Shown: positions 5,121-5,939 of the stretch, piece after piece
Layout of the letters: each line of letters begins with the position of its first letter
Position numbering within the stretch: position 1 is the stretch's first letter
Assembly: GCA_020861055.1 (NCBI GenBank)
Contig: JAJBTD010000075.1
Location: 1-5,939 of the forward strand
Source: Clostridiales bacterium
GTDB lineage: Bacteria > Bacillota > Clostridia > Oscillospirales > Oscillospiraceae
Direction: 5' to 3'
Length of the DNA: 5,939 bases
Made by a program: the position numbers and the translations under genes
Notes under the pieces: model-generated
What the model was told of the DNA's origin: nothing
The model's database searches: none
What the model saw: only the letters and a program-made list of their open reading frames with translations

Positions 5121-5432
5121 TTATTCGATGCCGAACAGCTCCCGCATATAATTTGTGCGCCCATCCAGGATTCGGATGACTGATATCGTCTCATCCTGTA
5201 CCCGGTAGAACGCTATGTGCTTTCCACAGACAAGAAATCTCATGTCTGTATCCCGGCCTGTCTTTGCAGCGAGATCGCCTCCGCAAAAAGGCTGCTCTTT
5301 CAATATGCTGCAATGCTTTAGGATTTGCATTGTAACATTCTGCGCAGCTCCAGGGTTCTTCAGGGTGTTCTCAATGTAATCCCTGGTATCTGCCAGATCC
5401 GCTCTCGCCGCTGGAGTGTATCGCAAAATCAT
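5121..5432 (-). CDS. ParE/RelE-superfamily toxin
   Basis: A 103-residue protein on the minus strand, the second gene of a two-gene toxin-antitoxin operon. It has the size and order of elements of the ParE/RelE plasmid-stabilisation family: an N-terminal strand and helices (LRYTPAARADLADTRDYIENTL, in two parts around residues 3-24), a Pro-Gly turn, and the C-terminal strand block MRFLVCGKHIAFYRV (64-78) followed by ISVIRILDGRTNYMREL (83-99) containing the conserved Arg residues. ParE-type members poison gyrase and RelE-type members cut mRNA on the ribosome; the sequence does not settle which. The ribosome site GGAGGG (5439-5444, minus strand) lies in the last codons of the antitoxin gene, 6 bases before the start, and the two genes are 3 bases apart, so translation is coupled. 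It appears intact. Confidence 0.88.
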   Translation of the reverse strand: MILRYTPAARADLADTRDYIENTLKNPGAAQNVTMQILKHCSILKEQPFCGGDLAAKTGRDTDMRFLVCGKHIAFYRVQDETISVIRILDGRTNYMRELFGIE

Positions 5433-5435
5433 GCA

Positions 5436-5753
5436 TTACCCTCCAAATTCTGCCAGCATTTCTTCTTCGGAAATCCAGTCTGATTCAGACTGCACAGATG
5501 CCTCGCCCTTTCGAAGTTCCGTCATGAGCAGGGCGACCGCCTGTTCCCGGAGGGCCTTTTTACTGTCCTGCGCAACCAGGAATGGCAGCCCGCCCACATT
5601 GATCGATTGCTGCAGAAAAACATTAACTGCATCTGTGAGCGTCATTCCGCTGGCCGCATAAATGTCCTCAACCTGCCGCTTTATTTCCGGATTGATCCGC
5701 ATCTGGAAGGTTCCCGTCTTTGGGGCTGTCGCCACAGACAGCGGTGCATTCAT
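5436..5753 (-). CDS. RelB/DinJ-family antitoxin
   Basis: A 105-residue protein on the minus strand, first gene of the toxin-antitoxin operon. Residues about 15-58 form a RelB/DinJ-type ribbon-helix-helix domain: strand TFQMRI, helix NPEIKRQVEDIYAASG, then the conserved MTLTDAVNVFLQQSI helix and the GGLPF turn. The C-terminal acidic part (SDWISEEEMLAEFGG) is the expected flexible region that wraps the toxin. The N-terminal 14 residues are a low-complexity extension ahead of the domain. The start is supported by AGGAGA (5761-5766, minus strand) 7 bases upstream and a good promoter. As in other RelB systems, the dimer probably represses its own promoter, more strongly with toxin bound. The module keeps element-bearing cells in the population by killing or stalling those that lose it. 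Its composition is less GC-rich than the operon to the left. Confidence 0.9.
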   Translation of the reverse strand: MNAPLSVATAPKTGTFQMRINPEIKRQVEDIYAASGMTLTDAVNVFLQQSINVGGLPFLVAQDSKKALREQAVALLMTELRKGEASVQSESDWISEEEMLAEFGG

Positions 5754-5779
5754 AAAATCATCTCCTCATTGTGTTTTAT

Positions 5780-5809
5780 AGTATAGCACATGGCACCGCC
5801 TTATGTCAA
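5780..5809 (-). promoter_or_regulatory. Promoter of the toxin-antitoxin operon
   Basis: On the minus strand TTGACA (5804-5809, perfect -35) and TATACT (5780-5785, -10) are separated by 18 bases, 26 bases before the antitoxin start codon. The -10 overlaps the imperfect palindrome TATA-G-TATA (5777-5785), flanked by GTGT on one side and GCACA on the other, a plausible RelB operator. Confidence 0.75.
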
Positions 5810-5814
5810 TACAT

Positions 5815-5824
5815 TGTAATTACA
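5815..5824. promoter_or_regulatory. Palindrome TGTAATTACA between divergent genes
   Basis: A perfect 10-bp palindrome 5 bases upstream of the antitoxin -35 and about 60 bases before the MobC-like start. It is placed to bind a dimeric regulator acting on either promoter. AT-rich palindromes of this size can arise by chance. Confidence 0.35.
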
Positions 5825-5854
5825 TAAAGGCAAGAGGCCGTCAACCGATGACCA

Positions 5855-5870
5855 GTGCATATACTTGCAC
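5855..5870 (+). promoter_or_regulatory. Inverted repeat bracketing a -10-like hexamer before the MobC-like gene
   Basis: GTGCA (5855-5859) and TGCAC (5866-5870) flank TATACT (5860-5865) exactly. If TATACT is the -10 of the following gene, a dimeric protein bound to the repeat would block it. No good -35 is seen 17 bases upstream (GCCGTC), so the promoter may be weak or activator-dependent. The repeat could also be part of a relaxosome binding site. Confidence 0.4.
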
Positions 5871-5885
5871 CGGGAAAGGAAGTTT

Positions 5886-5939
5886 ATGCCCGAACGCACC
5901 CACATTGTCCCCGTCCGGCTCACCGATACGGAGTACCGC
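5886..5939 (+). CDS. Start of a MobC-like mobilisation accessory protein, 5' fragment
   Basis: Only 18 residues are visible (MPERTHIVPVRLTDTEYR) before the window ends. ATG 5886 has AAAGGA (5875-5880) 5 bases upstream. The pattern of a few basic and polar residues, a strand-like IVPVRLT and then the start of a helix DTEYR is typical of the N-terminus of MobC relaxosome accessory proteins and of other ribbon-helix-helix proteins. In Gram-positive conjugative elements MobC is usually followed by a relaxase. The call rests on a very short stretch plus context and could equally be another small DNA-binding protein. Confidence 0.5.
   Translation, partial: MPERTHIVPVRLTDTEYR

Overview
The window is GC-rich, tightly packed accessory DNA. 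Its gene set points to a conjugative or integrative element (or large plasmid) of a Gram-positive gut-type Clostridia/Oscillospiraceae-like host. The evidence is strong purine-rich Shine-Dalgarno sites, ATGA stop/start overlaps, a ParM-type actin-like partition gene, solitary DNA methyltransferases, a RelE/RelB-type toxin-antitoxin pair and, at the right edge, the start of what looks like a MobC-like mobilisation gene. The host assignment is inference; no chromosomal marker is present.

Bases 1-4817 hold one rightward run of seven genes that reads as a single operon. In order: a ParM/StbA-like actin ATPase (5' end outside the window); a small ParR-like protein; a complete C5-cytosine DNA methyltransferase; a glutamine-synthetase-fold amidoligase; an 82-residue protein of unknown function; a gamma-glutamylcyclotransferase (GGCT/AIG2) with an extra N-terminal domain; and a beta-class DNA methyltransferase with a DPPY motif. 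Most junctions overlap or are separated by under 10 bases; the last is 43 bases.

Bases 4818-5120 contain no convincing gene but are crowded with inverted repeats. There is a perfect 7-bp hairpin just after the operon, an 11-bp stem that competes with two smaller hairpins, and two more GC-rich hairpins. An AT-rich patch precedes the 4963-5082 cluster and could serve as a rightward promoter. The region may hold a terminator, an origin of transfer or a structured RNA; sequence alone does not decide.

Bases 5121-5753 carry a leftward toxin-antitoxin operon (RelB/DinJ-type antitoxin, then ParE/RelE-type toxin) with a near-consensus promoter. Its composition is visibly less GC-rich than the operon to its left. 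From 5886 a rightward gene begins that resembles MobC accessory proteins, preceded by an inverted repeat that brackets a -10-like hexamer.

The partition genes and the toxin-antitoxin pair would stabilise the element, the methyltransferases would mark its DNA against host restriction, and MobC would aid transfer. The amidoligase/82-aa protein/GGCT trio does not fit these roles. Its enzymes could make and undo an amide (possibly gamma-glutamyl) linkage on an unknown substrate, and it is the best candidate here for an undescribed system.
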